Assembly (NCBI RefSeq): GCF_000149955.1 | Contig: NC_030995.1 | Coordinates: forward strand, 1,116,001 to 1,180,000 | Length of the DNA stretch: 64,000 bases | Direction of reading: 5' to 3' | DNA from: Fusarium oxysporum f. sp. lycopersici 4287 | Lineage: Eukaryota > Ascomycota > Sordariomycetes > Hypocreales > Nectriaceae | Shown here: positions 10,192 through 23,978 of the stretch, in pieces | Layout of the letters: every line of letters begins with the position of its first letter | How positions within the stretch are numbered: the stretch's first letter is position 1 | The notes under the pieces: model-generated | The model's input: the letters and a program-made list of their open reading frames with translations, nothing else | Told to the model about the DNA's origin: nothing | The model's database searches: none | Position numbers and translations under genes: made by a program

Positions 10192-13100
10192 ATTTGAGGT
10201 CGTTATAGAAAGCAAGTATGCGAGGGTCGGGTTAGAATCCGTGGGGATGCTAGGGTCTCATGAGCCATGCACTTCCGGTAGGTAGAGAACCATAGGCCAC
10301 AGGCACCGTTAGATTAGGTACTGCAGTGAGTAGAGATTCATCGACCAAGACGGGAAACCCCATGACGGGGTATCAGTTGGATAAATACAGCGAGGGCACA
10401 ACCAACACGGGAGATGGAGTTGTGAGCAACAGACGCAGACGGACGGTGGCAACAAAGACGAACGTCGACCAGACCAAGTCCTGGGCGAGAAATGGGCGTA
10501 CGTACAGGGAAGATCGATTACTTAGATCCTCTTTGATGAAGCTACTACCATCGATGAATTAGACCCAGACGAGGATTGTCGAAGGATCAGTCTCCGCCTG
10601 CATGGGGGGGTGCTAGAGAAACAGGCAAGACAGGCTAGACAGACGAGTCCAGGGTGGGGAGACGGGTAGGTTGGCGTTCACGGCTAGAGAGCCACTGGGA
10701 AGGTGTCGAGAAGCGGGTGACGGGGCCGGGAGGAGAGCGAAATGAGGTCTAGGCTAGGATCGAGCTCGCCAACCACACGGCTGGGCCATTGCGACCCTTG
10801 ACAGATCTCGCGGATGACTTGAGGTAGATAACGGTATCGCTAGGGCCGTTTGCTGTCACCAGCCAGCCAAGCAAGATGTGTGCAAGTCAGACCGTTGAGT
10901 GCCCCAAATTAGAGCATAAAATCAACCCTAACGCGAGCTAAGGTATAGAGGGCCGCATTCCGCAGCGACCAGGATTTCCAAGACCTGAGAGACAGCTGCT
11001 TAACACTCTGTGCAGGCACTGTTGTTGGTGCAACGATAACGAACAAAGTAGCATAGAGGCAGAGCCTAGCCCCAGCTCAGCCCAAGCCAGTCCAGGTTTG
11101 GAATATGTCCGTATTTGAACCATGTTCGTGGGTTCTTTTTCAAACTGATGCCATCGTCCCATGAGTTCTCCACCATCAAGAGCCAACACAAGAAGCCAAC
11201 ACTAACACACTCAGAAGATATCGAGTACGGCACACTGCGCTGTCTCTTAATTGAAGCGTGCGCACAGCCCCAATTTGGCAAGCTGGCCCATGCAGTTCAA
11301 GCATTTGTAGTGCGATGACCGCAAGGTAGTGCAGGTGCGTGAGAACCAACGACGGTGGCCCGCGGTTTTAGGTAGGTAGGTACGTAAGGCACCTTGGTGA
11401 GTAGGTCAACAAGTGAGCGCATTTGTCGTTGGCATCCTATGGTTGCTCGCTGTTATTATCTTTGGAGGGCAGCATGGTAGATCCGCCGAGACAGAATCAA
11501 GGAAAAGTTTGATGGTTGCAACGTCATAAACACCATTCCACGGACTGTTATAATCCCTTTGGGCTCTGTTGACCAATTAGAATATGGGGGCCATCGCCGC
11601 TGACCTTTTGACGACGATTCATACTTTGCGTCCACATATCATCTCGCGTTCCTGAAGATGGAGGCTCCTTGGCCAAATCATGGATCGTTCATGTGCGGAC
11701 ATAGCTGCCATCAGGATGATGGCCAGGGGCCTTACAGTAGGCTCTGATCTCTGTATGCGTCCCGTCTCAACGGCATGGCAGGGCCAACGGATCAGGTGGT
11801 GCGACTCGTGCGAGTCCGGCTCGGTGCAAGCCAGGGGAATGGTAAGGCCAAATAGGAACCGGGCTAGATCCGAAGAGCCGATACGGTAAAGTACGAGGAA
11901 ACGGCTCACGACCGAGGAAACCCCAGAGGATAATAGGGAATAAACCCCTGGTCGTACCGGTCAAGTGCTGTGTTTGGCTTGGGGCAGGGCCGTGACTCCG
12001 GCCGGTCTGGAGAATGGATGTGATATGTGGAAGCTCAAAAGTCCACTCATGTCCAATTTATCCCTACACGCTGCCGTTGCACGGAATAATTAGGTGGGCG
12101 CGGTCCAGGTGGGTCAGGAACTTGTGGAGTGGGCACGATGTAACGAAAGGACAGTGCTGTTTATCCTTGAAACGGCCTGTGATGGTACTTCTGAAGGCCC
12201 AAATGGCGCGGCTGTTTGTTAGGGAGTCTACAGTGTCTGCAACCTTACCAGATGTGACAGTAGATATCGGCTTGTTCCTGGCCTCAAGCCCGCTCAACGG
12301 CCGGTGGCGCCCCGCAAAACGGCCTCTACTGTGCTATACATATCGACGGCATTGGGTGCACGCATGCACGCACATGTTTGCAAATAGCCTCAATATTCAT
12401 TCATCCCGTTTAAACGCAGCCGGACCGAAGGTACTGCATCTCAAATCCACGGCACAAAATACAGTTTGAGCCTTGTCTTGCCTTGCTTTCCCTTGCCTTG
12501 CCTTACCCTACGGCGGCCCGGTCCTTTTAATCCTCCGCTCTTATACTGCGTGTACTCCGTCCGTATAGAATTAGGATGTTGGGTACCTTTGCGCATCCAT
12601 ATCTGCAGCTGAGATAGATACACCCACCAAACCTTAACCTTACAGGATAAAGCCCACTTGGACGGAGATTATAAGCCATATCCGCGTTGCTCTCGCGGTT
12701 AGATAGGTAGTAGGTATTTTCAGAAAGCAAGATCTCCTTTGCCAGTCCATGCGTCTAGGGGAGACGATGAAGTGCATCCGGCGATGCTACTGCGCTAAAT
12801 GATGACGCTGCGTACAATACACCAGCAATGGAGGAGCAAGAAATGGAACATCTGTACAAACTGCGGGTATTCATCATCAGCCAAGCAAGTCCGCTACCTG
12901 AAGAGTGAGCACTCAGCTAACGTTAGTACCTCGGTGGCTTCTGTTGTTGCACTGTATTTTGCTCGCCGTCCCTTGGGACCCTAATTTTTGGTCCATCCCG
13001 TCTCTAACCTCCACTAACCTACCTTACGAGGTAAAGTCGCGACGAGTTTGCCCAAATTGGCGAAAGCCAAGACAAAACGTCCCAGCTTTCCAGGGTTCCT

Positions 13101-15468
13101 AGACAACAATTAGTCTAACTATACAGGCCTGACAGGCGCAGGCGCACCGGTTCTTTTTGCCGCCGAGACGCCAAAGCCTAGGTTAAGTCCAAGATCTAAT
13201 GTCAGAGCAAGCACATTTTTTTTGGTTTGTTCCTACATGAGCCAGATTCTTCAGATGCCGCATTGTTTCGCTCGACTTCCTCCTCATTGGCTGCGGGCTC
13301 GGCTATGATCATGAGCTGAAGAGTTCTTGAATGATCTACGGCGCAAGACTTACTTCCAAAACGTCCGTTTATAAGCATCGTATATCGTATACAGACCAGG
13401 CGCTGCATAGCTGTCATCGGCGCCTTGGAGGGCTTGAACCATATTAACCCATACTTTTGTCATACTACGAAACTGAGAAAAGCCACTTCCATTCAACTCG
13501 AAAACTTCCCCAAAACATGCACAACTTTAATTACAATATTATAACTGTCCTAACAAACGTTCGTCTTCAAGATCCATATAACCAACTTGAGCTTTGTGTG
13601 AGTGCATGCAAAAGGTCAAGGATCCTGGGAAACCTGGAACCTTGCAAAGGAGCCAGTCTGTTCATCCGCAGAGTCCGGCCCGAAAACTCTGCAGCAAGCA
13701 AATCAAAAGCCCTTGAACGCTCTTGAGGGCAGGAGTCATAATGATACCTTGGAGTCAGAGCTTCCACAGTAATGGGGTCGATAGACTCCACGGGGCGAGC
13801 CCACCAAGGTTACACAAACAGTATTCGGCCATGTCTTCTCATTAACGAGTTAATTACATGTCCCGGTCAAGGATGGGAGGATACCGGATGTAGAGATTGA
13901 ATGAATAGACGCGGTTCGTGCGGTTACCCTCCGTGAAGATCATGATTCGAAGAGCGTCCCAAAACTGCAATCACCGATCGGTTGCTGCACAAGCTTAATT
14001 CAGAGCCAGCTCTTGACTGGCAAACCAACTGGCTCTGGATCGAGACACGCGTGGATAATCCAGGATGACAGAAAGAGGGGGGTATGTATGGTGGGCAACC
14101 TTTGACTGTTCCATCGATTCCTGGTACCTATCACCTGCAGAAGCCACTGCATTAGGAATGCCATGGCCTGTGATGAGAACGGTAGCTACGGTATTTTCTC
14201 CTTTGCTTGCTTTCACGGAGGCCATTTAGATCAGATCCTTGATGCCTGCCAGGATGACATTGCCCACCATGTTGACTTCCAGATAGCTCTTGGCAGTGAG
14301 TGTGCAACTTCGATCTGAGTGGTGACTACAGCTGATAGTTGTCGGGTTATGGCTGAGCAGTATCAAACCAAGATATCCATTCTCGTACGATTACACGTTT
14401 CTTGTAGCAGGCTAGTGTTCTTTCGCAGTTCCAATCCGCAACACGATATGCATATACAGTCCCATCTGCTTCGTTACCCATCTTCAGAAGTTGAGTGTGG
14501 TTTCGCGATGACTTCCGCCTCGCCTATCCCTGCTCAACGGTTTGGATGACATGCACCGAATTAGAGTTTCCCTGACAGACTCTAAACGGGATTCAGGCCA
14601 TTTCCAAGTGAGCCGTGCACTGGTTATGATCGGTCCCCAGCCTAGGCCTTTCTCCTCGATCAGGGGTCCGCGGAGATCCATTCCACTTGGAGCCTTCCAG
14701 ACCATGCATGCCATGATGATCTTCAAGTCAAGGATCTCGAAGATCTATCTCATGGCTGATGTACGTAGGAAGTGTAGCCTCAGCCCGCGTCCAGTTCCAG
14801 TTCCAGTCTCGGTCTGACAATGGAAGGTCGCGCAAGACAGGTACGTAGAGTTGCAGCACCTAAACCGGCAAATTCCCCGAAATCTGCCTTCCATATTGGT
14901 TTGTTACTGCAGTACCTCCTGTATCCTTGTCAGTTGGATATGGCATAGGCCCGTTGAGGCGGCCGCGCCCGGGGTTGCTTGTGTCCAGGACTCTACGTGT
15001 AAGTCAAAGTCCAGAGTCTAGATTGCAATAACAGACCCCTATTTCTATTCTTAGGATACCACTGCAACAAGAGCTTAGAACATTTGTTGTTGAATCCCAA
15101 AGCACTGTCACACATTAATGACGCAAGGTTTTCAAGTATCTCGTGAGTTCCTCGGCTCGACGGGTATCAGATGCTTGTCACCGAGTCTGTCAATTGCAAC
15201 CCCATGATCTCGCTCTTTTACCCATGGACCAAGGCACCTAGTAAGGAATATACCTTTTCAGGAAGCCCGGAGAGTGTTCATCTACTCGCCACATATTCTC
15301 AGTATCTGTGCAATATGTCCAAGTCATAATAGTCCAGAACATGGAACCTTTCGCAAGTTTACAACCATTTATTAGGCAAGTTTATTAATATTTGAACCAC
15401 ATCTCTTGAGGAGTTCTGAGTTCTTGTTCTTGTCGCACCTCAGCGAACATCCATACGTATCTGTCTGT
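10192..15468. other. Long gene-poor region upstream of the C2H2 factor
   Basis: About 5.3 kb without a convincing intact gene. It should contain the promoter and 5' leader of the C2H2 factor on its left side and the PRP3 3' end on its right. Visible landmarks are a CCTTG-rich pyrimidine tract (12474-12510), AGGTAGGTAGGTA near 11372, a CCAGTT triplicate (14791-14808), and a coding-like relic around 14130-14760 (listed separately). Short frames such as 12014-12469 resemble no family I know. Confidence 0.4.
14130..14760 (-). pseudogene. Possible decayed coding sequence, family unknown
   Basis: On the minus strand one frame from about 14315 to 14131 reads like protein (..AKSYLEVNMVGNVILAG.. then ..ENTVATVLITGHGIPNAV..) with a single in-frame TAA (14229-14227) between the two halves. 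A second coding-like block (..KAPSGMDLRGPLIEEKG..) lies upstream at about 14690-14600. The intervening sequence looks non-coding. I do not recognise the family, and chance cannot be excluded. Confidence 0.2.
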
Positions 15469-16980
15469 TTAGGCAAAGCCTTTGGCGAGTTGCCAGAAGT
15501 TGTCCATCTTAGTGCGGGCCAGAGCATCTCTCGCTTCCGAGTCTGTCTCACACACTTTACTTCCCCATTTTCTGAATGCTCGCGCCTTCTCTTCGCCCTC
15601 AAAGACAAGCTTGCATTCGTTCATCGACATATCCTTAAGCTCGCCATTATCCTTTTCGGCGAGAAGCCAGTCGCGTGTGGCGCCTTGTTTTCCGTCTCGG
15701 TCTCTTGACGGCGAATTCTCGGTCCAGTCGATTCGGTTAAGCATGAGCTTCTTGTACTTCTTGATACTCCATTCGCCTCCTTCTACAATCACCAAATTGA
15801 ATTTGGGGTGCATGACACATATGCCTGTAAGTGCCAGTTGCTCAGCGTTCATGCCAATCTTGTAACGGTGTTGTCCATTCGCTAGGCTTCCAATCTTGAA
15901 AACCAGCATGTGAATTCCCTTCTCGGCGTCTTTTTGTTGATTTGTCGCGAGTTTGTCGTGTTTCTGATCCTTGGTGAGTTTCCTTTCTTCGTTTGTTTCG
16001 ACGTGTTTCTGGTGGCGTTCCGCAATCTCTCGATTGACGCGCGCTTCGACAGCAGTTGGATCCTTGACAGCAACTAGATAAAACATTAGCATGTGATTGA
16101 GTCAACGAGATCGTATGTTAGACTCACCGTCACCAAGAACTCGCATCAGGTTGCCCTTCTTGACCTTGGGAGGCGGAGCTGGTACCAATCCCAAGCGAAT
16201 TTTAGCTTGCATTTCTTTTAGCTCAGCCATTCGTCGTTGTCGCCTCAACTTCGCTTGTTCTCTCGAAGTCAGGAACATAGGCTTCGCTGCCGGAACGTGT
16301 CGATCTTGAGGTGGCTCGAGTGCAACCGGATGCTGAATGTATTCAGTGATGATGCTGTCGGCCGTTGTAAGTTTGAGTTTCGAAGGGTCATCCAGCATGT
16401 CATAGCTTCCTCCGTCAACAAGTCCTTCATCCCACCACTCAATCTCTGGCGGTGCATCCACGACATAGTTCCTTTCAACATCTAGATCGTCGTCGATACC
16501 AGCTTTTCGAGTTTGCTCTGCAATTCGTTTTTTCATCGCCTCCAAGGCGGCTTGTCGACGAAGAGCATTGGCTTGGGCGATATATTTGCCCTTCTGGTTG
16601 AATACAAGTGATCTTGACTGTCGTCCCTTCCCTCCACCAGGTTGTGTTGAAAGACTAGGATCGTAGTAGGGGTTCTCTCCATTCTGCTTATTGACCAAGC
16701 CCGACCTCGTGGCGTCTTGGGATCGGACCTTGTCTGTTCGCCCACTTGATGGCATTGGCGTCGATTCCTTTGATTTACTTGCGGGCTTATATGATCCTAG
16801 ATCCTCCAAGGCAGGATGAAGTCCAACGTTTAGGCCCCCCTTTGCCTTGCTGGTTCCGATTGCTGCGGCGACTCGAGCCTTGAGTGCAGCCATCCTGTCC
16901 GCAGCAGACTCGATCTTTTGCACTCGCGATGAGGCATCGTGGCGAGGGCCGAGCCCATGGGATTGGTTGTTGCGATCCAT
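15469..16980 (-). CDS. U4/U6 snRNP splicing factor Prp3
   Basis: Component of the U4/U6.U5 tri-snRNP that contacts the U4/U6 duplex during spliceosome assembly. Two exons (16980-16128 and 16073-15469; 54-nt intron) give 485 residues. The splice restores MRVLGD-VAVKDPTAVEARV, a hallmark of the Prp3 family. The middle region (residues about 90-290) carries the basic, Arg/Lys/Gln-rich PRP3 domain (NQKGKYIAQANALRRQ; EIEWWDEGL). The C-terminal DUF1115-type domain contains HPKFNLVIVEGG and NRIDWTEN and ends at KMDNFWQLAKGFA. The ATG at 16980 follows a GTG that an open-frame scan could mistake for the start. It is divergent from RPA190, with 447 bp between start codons. Confidence 0.95.
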
Positions 16981-17427
16981 CACTGTAGCTCAACGATGCC
17001 TGATCGTTTAGTTGAGGCTACAAAGACACTGCCTTTACAGCTGTGCTAAGGAGCGCCTTTGGAAGATCAAGAATTTCAACTGCGAATTATGGCGCGTATC
17101 AGCAGTAAAAATTCGGTTGGATGGTCCGGCGATCGTGGTTTCGGTGATGCGCGTGCAATAGATACAGCTTTTAAGATGATGCAAATGGCAAGGTCAGTAA
17201 GAGCCATGCGTGGAGACGCTGAGTAGCGCGCAAGACTGGCTCCATAGACCGGTCTAAAATTCTGCCGGGCCGCACCGCCAAAAAATTGTTCTCTCGCAAA
17301 GGTCCCCACTGCCTCTACGATTTACCTTCACTTCGCATAGTGCACTGGGAATGGATTTCGTCAGTTAACCCAAAGACGTCGCTCAATCGCCAAATTATTC
17401 GCTCGAAAGGGCGACAATAACGTCACC
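16981..17427. promoter_or_regulatory. Bidirectional promoter region PRP3 / RPA190
   Basis: This 447-bp interval between two divergent start codons must hold both promoters. No clear TATA box is seen on either side, which fits housekeeping genes. The assignment rests on gene arrangement only. Confidence 0.6.
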
Positions 17428-20400
17428 ATGAATATCGCACAACCGGTCGCGTCCGGGGTAGAGAGCGTCGAGTTTACGTTCTTGTCGCCAAAGGAAATCC
17501 GAGCAATCTCTGTCAAGCGAATTGAGAATCCCGAAACCTTCGACAACCTTCTCAATCCTGTACCAGGCGGTCTCTATGACCCTGCCCTCGGATCATGGGG
17601 CGATGCGCCGTAAGTTCCACTGGCATACCAAGATTGACAAAGACAGCCTCTCACAGCGCAATCACAGATGCACAACATGTAACTTGAACCAGGCTACATG
17701 GTAACGCCATGCTGGACACATTCAACTCCCAGTGCCAGTCTATCATCCAGTATTCATGGACCAAGCTTATCGACTCCTGAAAGCTGCCTGCGTCTACTGC
17801 AAAGGATTCCGACTTCCTCAGAAAGAACTACACAAGTATGTGTGCCAACTAAAACTTCTTCAGCACGGCTTGATTCAGGAGGCTCACGTAGTGGGTGCCA
17901 TTGGCGATAACGAGCTGGCCATCGAGCTCGGGGACTTCTCTGAATTGGAAAGTGAAGCTGAGGAGGAGGGCGGCACCAACTCGATCGATAACGTAACACG
18001 CGCAAGAGACAAGTACGTTGACAAGTGTCTTAGCGGTATCAAGATCAAGAGAGGCGACACAAAGAGAGGAAAACACGAGGGATCGAGCGAAATGCGTCGT
18101 GAGATTATTAAGGAGTTTCTGGCAGAAATCACCAAGCGCAGAGTTTGCGCTAGCTGTGGTGGCATTTCACCTTCATACCGCAAGGATCGATTTGTTAAAG
18201 TTTTTGAGAGATCACTATCTGATAAGGACAAGGCCAAGATGGCTCAGAAGAATTTCAAGCAGGCCGATGCTATGGCCAGGGTCCACCAAGCTGCAACCAA
18301 ACAGAAGCCCGATGGATACTCATCCGACGAGGGCGTTGCAGATGTGGCTTCTCCTACTCGTGAGACTTCCCGCGTTAATGGAGATGTCACGGATCAGGAC
18401 ACGGAGATGATAGATGCGGACACGGCTTCTACTTCTTCTTCTCCACAGCGGTATATCAGCGCCATGGAGGTTCGAGCTCGACTCAACGAGTTGTTCACCA
18501 AGGAGCAAGAATTGGTTTCCCTCCTATACAACGCGAAGCCCCCGACCCGCAGCTCTACTAATGTCACGCCCGACATGTTCTTTTTGACAACCATCCTAGT
18601 TCCTCCCAACCGCTACCGCCCCGAAGCTCGAACAGGCGAGTCCGAGATTTCTGAAGCCCAGCAAAATTCTCTTTACAAAAATATTCTCAGAGGCTGTGGA
18701 ACGATCGCGCGTCTACACAGGGAGTTACAGGAGGAAAAAGCCGATGTCAACAGGATGCATCAGGCCTCAGCAGAGCTTCAAGAGTCGGTCAACGCGCTCA
18801 TCGATAAGAATAAAAACCCGGTTCAAGGTGCTGCAGCGAAGCGCAACGAGGATGGCATCAAGCAGAAGCTCGAGAAGAAGGAAGGTCTCTTCCGAAAGAA
18901 CATGATGGGTAAGCGTGTTAACTACGCCGCTCGAAGTGTCATCTCACCCGATCCCAATATCGAGACCAACGAAATCGGTGTGCCACCTGTCTTTGCGAAA
19001 AAGTTGACGTATCCCGAGCCAGTGACCAGTCACAACTTCAGAGACATGCAACAAGCTGTCATCAACGGTGTCGACAAATGGCCTGGCGCTTTCGCCATCG
19101 AGAATGAAAATGGCCAGATCGTCAACCTTCGCAACAAATCAGTCGACGACCGTGTGTCTCTCGCAAATCAGCTACTGGCTCCCACAAGCAGCAATGCTGC
19201 TAGGACCCGGAACAAGAAAGTCTACCGCCATCTGACCAATGGCGATGTTGTCCTGATGAACCGGCAGCCAACACTTCACAAACCGTCTATTATGGGACAT
19301 CGAGTTCGAGTTCTCCCTGGCGAGAAGACGATTCGAATGCACTACGCCAACTGTAACACATACAACGCTGATTTCGATGGTGATGAGATGAACATGCATT
19401 TCCCGCAGAACGAAGTTGCCCGCGCCGAAGCCCTCCAGATTGCCGACACTGATCACCAATACCTATCTGGTACTGCGGGGAAACCTCTCCGAGGTCTCAT
19501 TCAGGATCATATCTCGGTATCCGTTGCTCTCTGTAACCGCGACACATTCTTCACCAAGGGCGACTATCAACAACTGGTTTACAACGCATTGCGGCCCGAG
19601 AGTGGCCACATTGTTGGCGAGAGAATCGAACTTGTTGCCCCTGCAGTGATCCGACCTGTAGCTCGATGGACTGGCAAGCAGGTCATCACCACCATCTTGA
19701 AGAACATGCAGCCTCCCAACTGCGGCGGGCTTTCCATGAAAGCGGAAACGCAAATCAAAGCCAGTCAGTGGGGTGTTAACTCTGAAGAAGGAACTGTTGT
19801 TTTTCAGGATGGCGAATTCATCGCCGGTATTCTGGATAAGTCACAGATTGGTCCCAGCTCTGGTGGTGTCATCCACGCTGTTCATGAGATTTATGGCCCG
19901 GCTGTTGCGGGTAAGCTCTTGAGTAGTCTCGGTAGGTTGCTCACGAGGTATCTCAACATGAGGGCTTTCTCCTGTGGTATGGATGATTTGAGACTTACGC
20001 CTGAGGGAGAGCAAGCCCGGCGAGAAGCGCTTGTGCCTGCCGACTCAGTGGGTCTCAAAGTTGCATCTTCCTACGTTTCTCTCGAGCAGGACCCAGGTCC
20101 TAGAGATCCTCTGCTATTGGAGCGTCTGGAAGAGGTACTTCGCGACGACAGCAAACAAGAAGGTCTGGATCTTCTGATGAAGGAAGGTCTTAGTAAGATC
20201 ACGGACAAGATCCAGACAGCTACCATGCCTGTTGGTCTCGAGAAGGCTTTCCCCTTCAACCAGATGCAAGCCATGACAACATCCGGTGCCAAGGGATCCA
20301 GAGTCAATGCCTCGCTGATTTCTTGCAACCTTGGTCAGCAGGTTTTGGAGGGTCGGCGTGTCCCTATCATGGTCAGCGGCAAGTCATTGCCATGCTTTAA

Positions 20401-22516
20401 CCCATTCGAGACTCATGCTCGAGCTGGCGGTTATATCGTGCAGCGCTTCCTTACAGGGATCCGGCCTCAAGAGTACTATTTCCATCACATGGCCGGTCGA
20501 GAAGGTCTGATCGATACTGCTGTTAAGACGTCCCGCTCCGGTTACCTACAGCGATGTGTTATCAAGGGTATGGAGGGTTTGACGGTCGCGTACGATACCA
20601 CCGTGCGAGATGCAGATGGCTCCATGATCCAGTTCCTGTACGGCGAGGATGGGCTCGATGTTTCCAAGCAGAAGTATTTGACTGATTTCAGCTTCATCCT
20701 GGAGAACGTCACATCAGAGGCTTCACAGCTCCGTTACGACCCCAGCGTTGGCGACCGCCTAGGAATGCACCGCGATGCAATCACCAAATACATGAAGAAG
20801 GCTCTCAAGCACACCAACATCAAAGATCCCAAAGCTCAGGACCCGATCTCAGGTCTCTTCAACCCTGCCACGACCGCGTTCGCCACATCTGAGAACTTCT
20901 ACAAGGCCATGACTTCATACATCAAGGAGAACAAGGATGGCCTTGTCCGGGACAAATCGGATAAGAACAAGCTTGCGCTCTCTCGTGTGAGCCTCAATAA
21001 GAAGAATGCGGAGATGCTGTTCGCGATGAAATACTTGCGGTCTCTTGTGGAGCCTGGAGAAGCTGTCGGTATCGTAGCGGGTCAGTCTGTTGGTGAGCCT
21101 TCGACGCAAATGACATTGAACACCTTCCATTTGGCTGGTCACTCTGCAAAGAACGTCACGCTGGGTATCCCTCGACTGCGTGAGATTCTCATGACAGCTA
21201 GCGACAAGATCTCCACCCCAGCCATGTCTATTTACCCAATCGAGGAGATGTCTGTAGAAGATGCAGAGATCTTTGCCAAGTCCATCTCAGTGTTGCCTCT
21301 TGGGTTCATTCTCGATAGCATCAACGTTGAAGAGAAGGTTGGTCAAGGCAAGATTTACGGTTCGGCCAAGATTTACAAGGTCGATATACAGTTCTTCGAC
21401 TCGGAGGAGTACACCAAGACATATGCCATCAATATCTCGGACGTTGTCGAGGCTGTTGAGAGGAAGCTCCTCCACCGGCTACTGGCTCTTGTGAAGAAGG
21501 ACATCAGGAAGCGAATGACAATGTCTACAATGGCCACTCCCGATGTTGGCGCCAAGGCTGGTGTTGTGGAGACGGCTGCTCCCAATGCTGAAGCTGCCGG
21601 CAATTTCGATGATGATGAAGACGATGAGGATGGTGATGATGACGCGACGAATGCCAAGCAGCGAGCCAAACGAAGCGAGGCAGTGTCGTATGGACCCAAC
21701 GATGATGACGACGATGCCGTGCAGCAGGAAATGGAGCGGGATGCCGGTGACGATGATGCTGATGAGGATGAAGATTTCGGTGGCAGCCCCCAGCAGGCGG
21801 AAGGTGACGGGGATGGTGACGATGTCGACTGGTCTGCAAAGGCACGAACCAACCGGGTCCTTGAACAATACGCCGAGGTTATAGACTTCTCGTTCGACGA
21901 GAAGACGGGAGCCAGCTGCAGTTTCACACTGGAGTACGATTCAACTATTCCCAAAGTCCTCATGCTCAACCTCGTTCAAGACGCTGTGAGGAAGACGGTG
22001 ATCCAGGAGATTTCTGGCGTCGGTGCCTGCACCCTTGTCGAGGAGAAGGACACAAAGGTCATCCATACAGCGGGTGTGAACCTGCAGGCAATGCAGCGAT
22101 ACAGCGATTTCATCGACCCCAACCGCATCCAGACCAACGACATCGCTGCCGTACTGGCCGTGTACGGTGTTGAAGCAGCTCGCCAAAACATCGTGCAAGA
22201 ACTTGCCGGCGTCTTCGGATCTCACGGCATCAAGGTGGACAACCGCCACCTGAACCTGATCGGAGACCACATGACGAGAAATGGTGGATTCACACCTTTC
22301 AACCGAATGGGTCTGAAGGGTAACGTCAGCCCCTTCACTAAGATGAGTTTCGAGACGACGCTCGCATTCCTCAAGGACGCTGTGCTGGATGGTGATTGGG
22401 ACGATCTGTCTACGCCCAGTGGTCGGCTGGTGATGGGTAGACTTGGAAAGGTTGGCACAGGTGGCTTCGATGTTTTGGCGCAACTTCCCACATATCATGT
22501 TGATTCTTTGGCGTAA
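17428..22516 (+). CDS. RNA polymerase I largest subunit (interrupted near the N-terminus)
   Basis: Largest catalytic subunit (A190) of RNA polymerase I, which transcribes rDNA in the nucleolus. Exon 1 (17428-17609) and exon 2 (17668-17700) read through GDAP-CTTCNLNQAT. The frame resumes at CAT 17708 (HAGHIQLPVPVYHPVF) and runs to 22516, about 1675 residues in all. Between them the expected zinc-binding CPGH reads TGG TAA CGC CAT, so Cys, Pro and Gly are lost and a stop appears (17702-17704). The sequence GTAACG at 17701 could be a splice donor whose intron body is missing. Downstream all is intact: catalytic NADFDGD at 19364-19384, a trigger-loop region with GQSVGEPSTQMTLNTFH near 21080-21125, and an acidic Asp/Glu insert at about 21600-21830. 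AATAAA follows the stop at about 22527. The gene is essential in yeast, so an assembly error is more likely than a null allele. Confidence 0.93.
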
Positions 22517-23215
22517 TTTGGTCTGTAATAAAAAGAGTAGATGCAATCAATTTGATCGATTATATAATACTTGTTCGAATAAGCCGTTGAATCCCTCGCG
22601 TCCGTCAACAGAGTAAATAGTCCCATGGAGCCAGCTTTGGAGGCTGTAGAAGTCGAGGTACAATAATGCAAATCTCCATCGGGTTTGATAATTGCACGAT
22701 GCAGTCAGTTAATGATGAATGAGTGAGCGAGTGACTGAGCACTTGCGACTATTTCCACAGGCTGTGGCGATGAGTCATTTAATATGGATCGTGACGGCTT
22801 GGAAATGTGGTAAATGTTAGGCTCCCCTCGCAGTTGGCTATTGTGCACTATGTCAGTTCACGATTAGGCAATGGGACCAGGTACCATGTGGCGCACGAAT
22901 TCTGTTGACATCAATCAGACGCGCATGTGCGGTCAAACACGCTACGATATTCACGTTTTGAATCGAGAGCGAGATGGCGCGATGGCGATTAAGCTACATA
23001 CAATCCATCAATAGCAAATCACACGAGGAACGAGAAATGATGATCAAAGACCGGTGGTCGATTGCGTAGGGCAGCTAACTAGCTTGCCATTTAATATACA
23101 TCCCAACTGTAGAAAGCATGTTCCTCGTGAACGCCTTGATTATCCCCTAACCATGATATCCCTCGTGTCAAAGCAAAAAGTCGTGATCCTCCCAAATACC
23201 CATGTGTGAGATCGC
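22517..23215. other. Convergent intergenic region RPA190 / H3
   Basis: About 700 bp between two converging genes. It holds the RPA190 3' untranslated region with an AATAAA signal and the H3 3' end. No gene or repeat is seen. Confidence 0.6.
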
Positions 23216-23766
<551 letters not shown>

Positions 23767-23910
23767 TGTTGAAGATTGATGTGATGAAAAGGTTAAAAGA
23801 GGATGTGGTTGATGATGATGGTTGTTGTTGATGATTGTGGGGGTGGAAGGCTGAAGTGGGTGTGTGATGCAGAAGGAAAAGATGAGAGAGGGAGCAGGCG
23901 GGGGGATTCC

Positions 23911-23916
23911 TTTATA
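23911..23916 (-). promoter_or_regulatory. TATA box of histone H3
   Basis: TATAAA on the minus strand, 145 nt before the H3 ATG, followed by a purine-poor leader. Position and consensus fit a core promoter; no transcript data are available. Confidence 0.6.
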
Positions 23917-23978
23917 CCTGAGTGTGCAGGCGGCGGCTGATCTGAGTGCAGTGGACCGTGCGCGCTGATTGGAGTGTG

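Noticed and set aside
12014..12469. 151-codon plus-strand frame
   Set aside because: ATG-initiated but Arg/Ser/His/Cys rich without domain-like pattern; looks like chance in a GC-balanced non-coding region.
21373..22546. Long minus-strand frames (198 and 201 aa) opposite RPA190
   Set aside because: They are antisense shadows of the acidic and C-terminal coding region; composition (Ser/Pro runs opposite Asp/Glu codons) shows this.
22000..23200. Possible H2A/H2B genes near the H3/H4 pair
   Set aside because: No H2A or H2B sequence is present on either strand around the pair.
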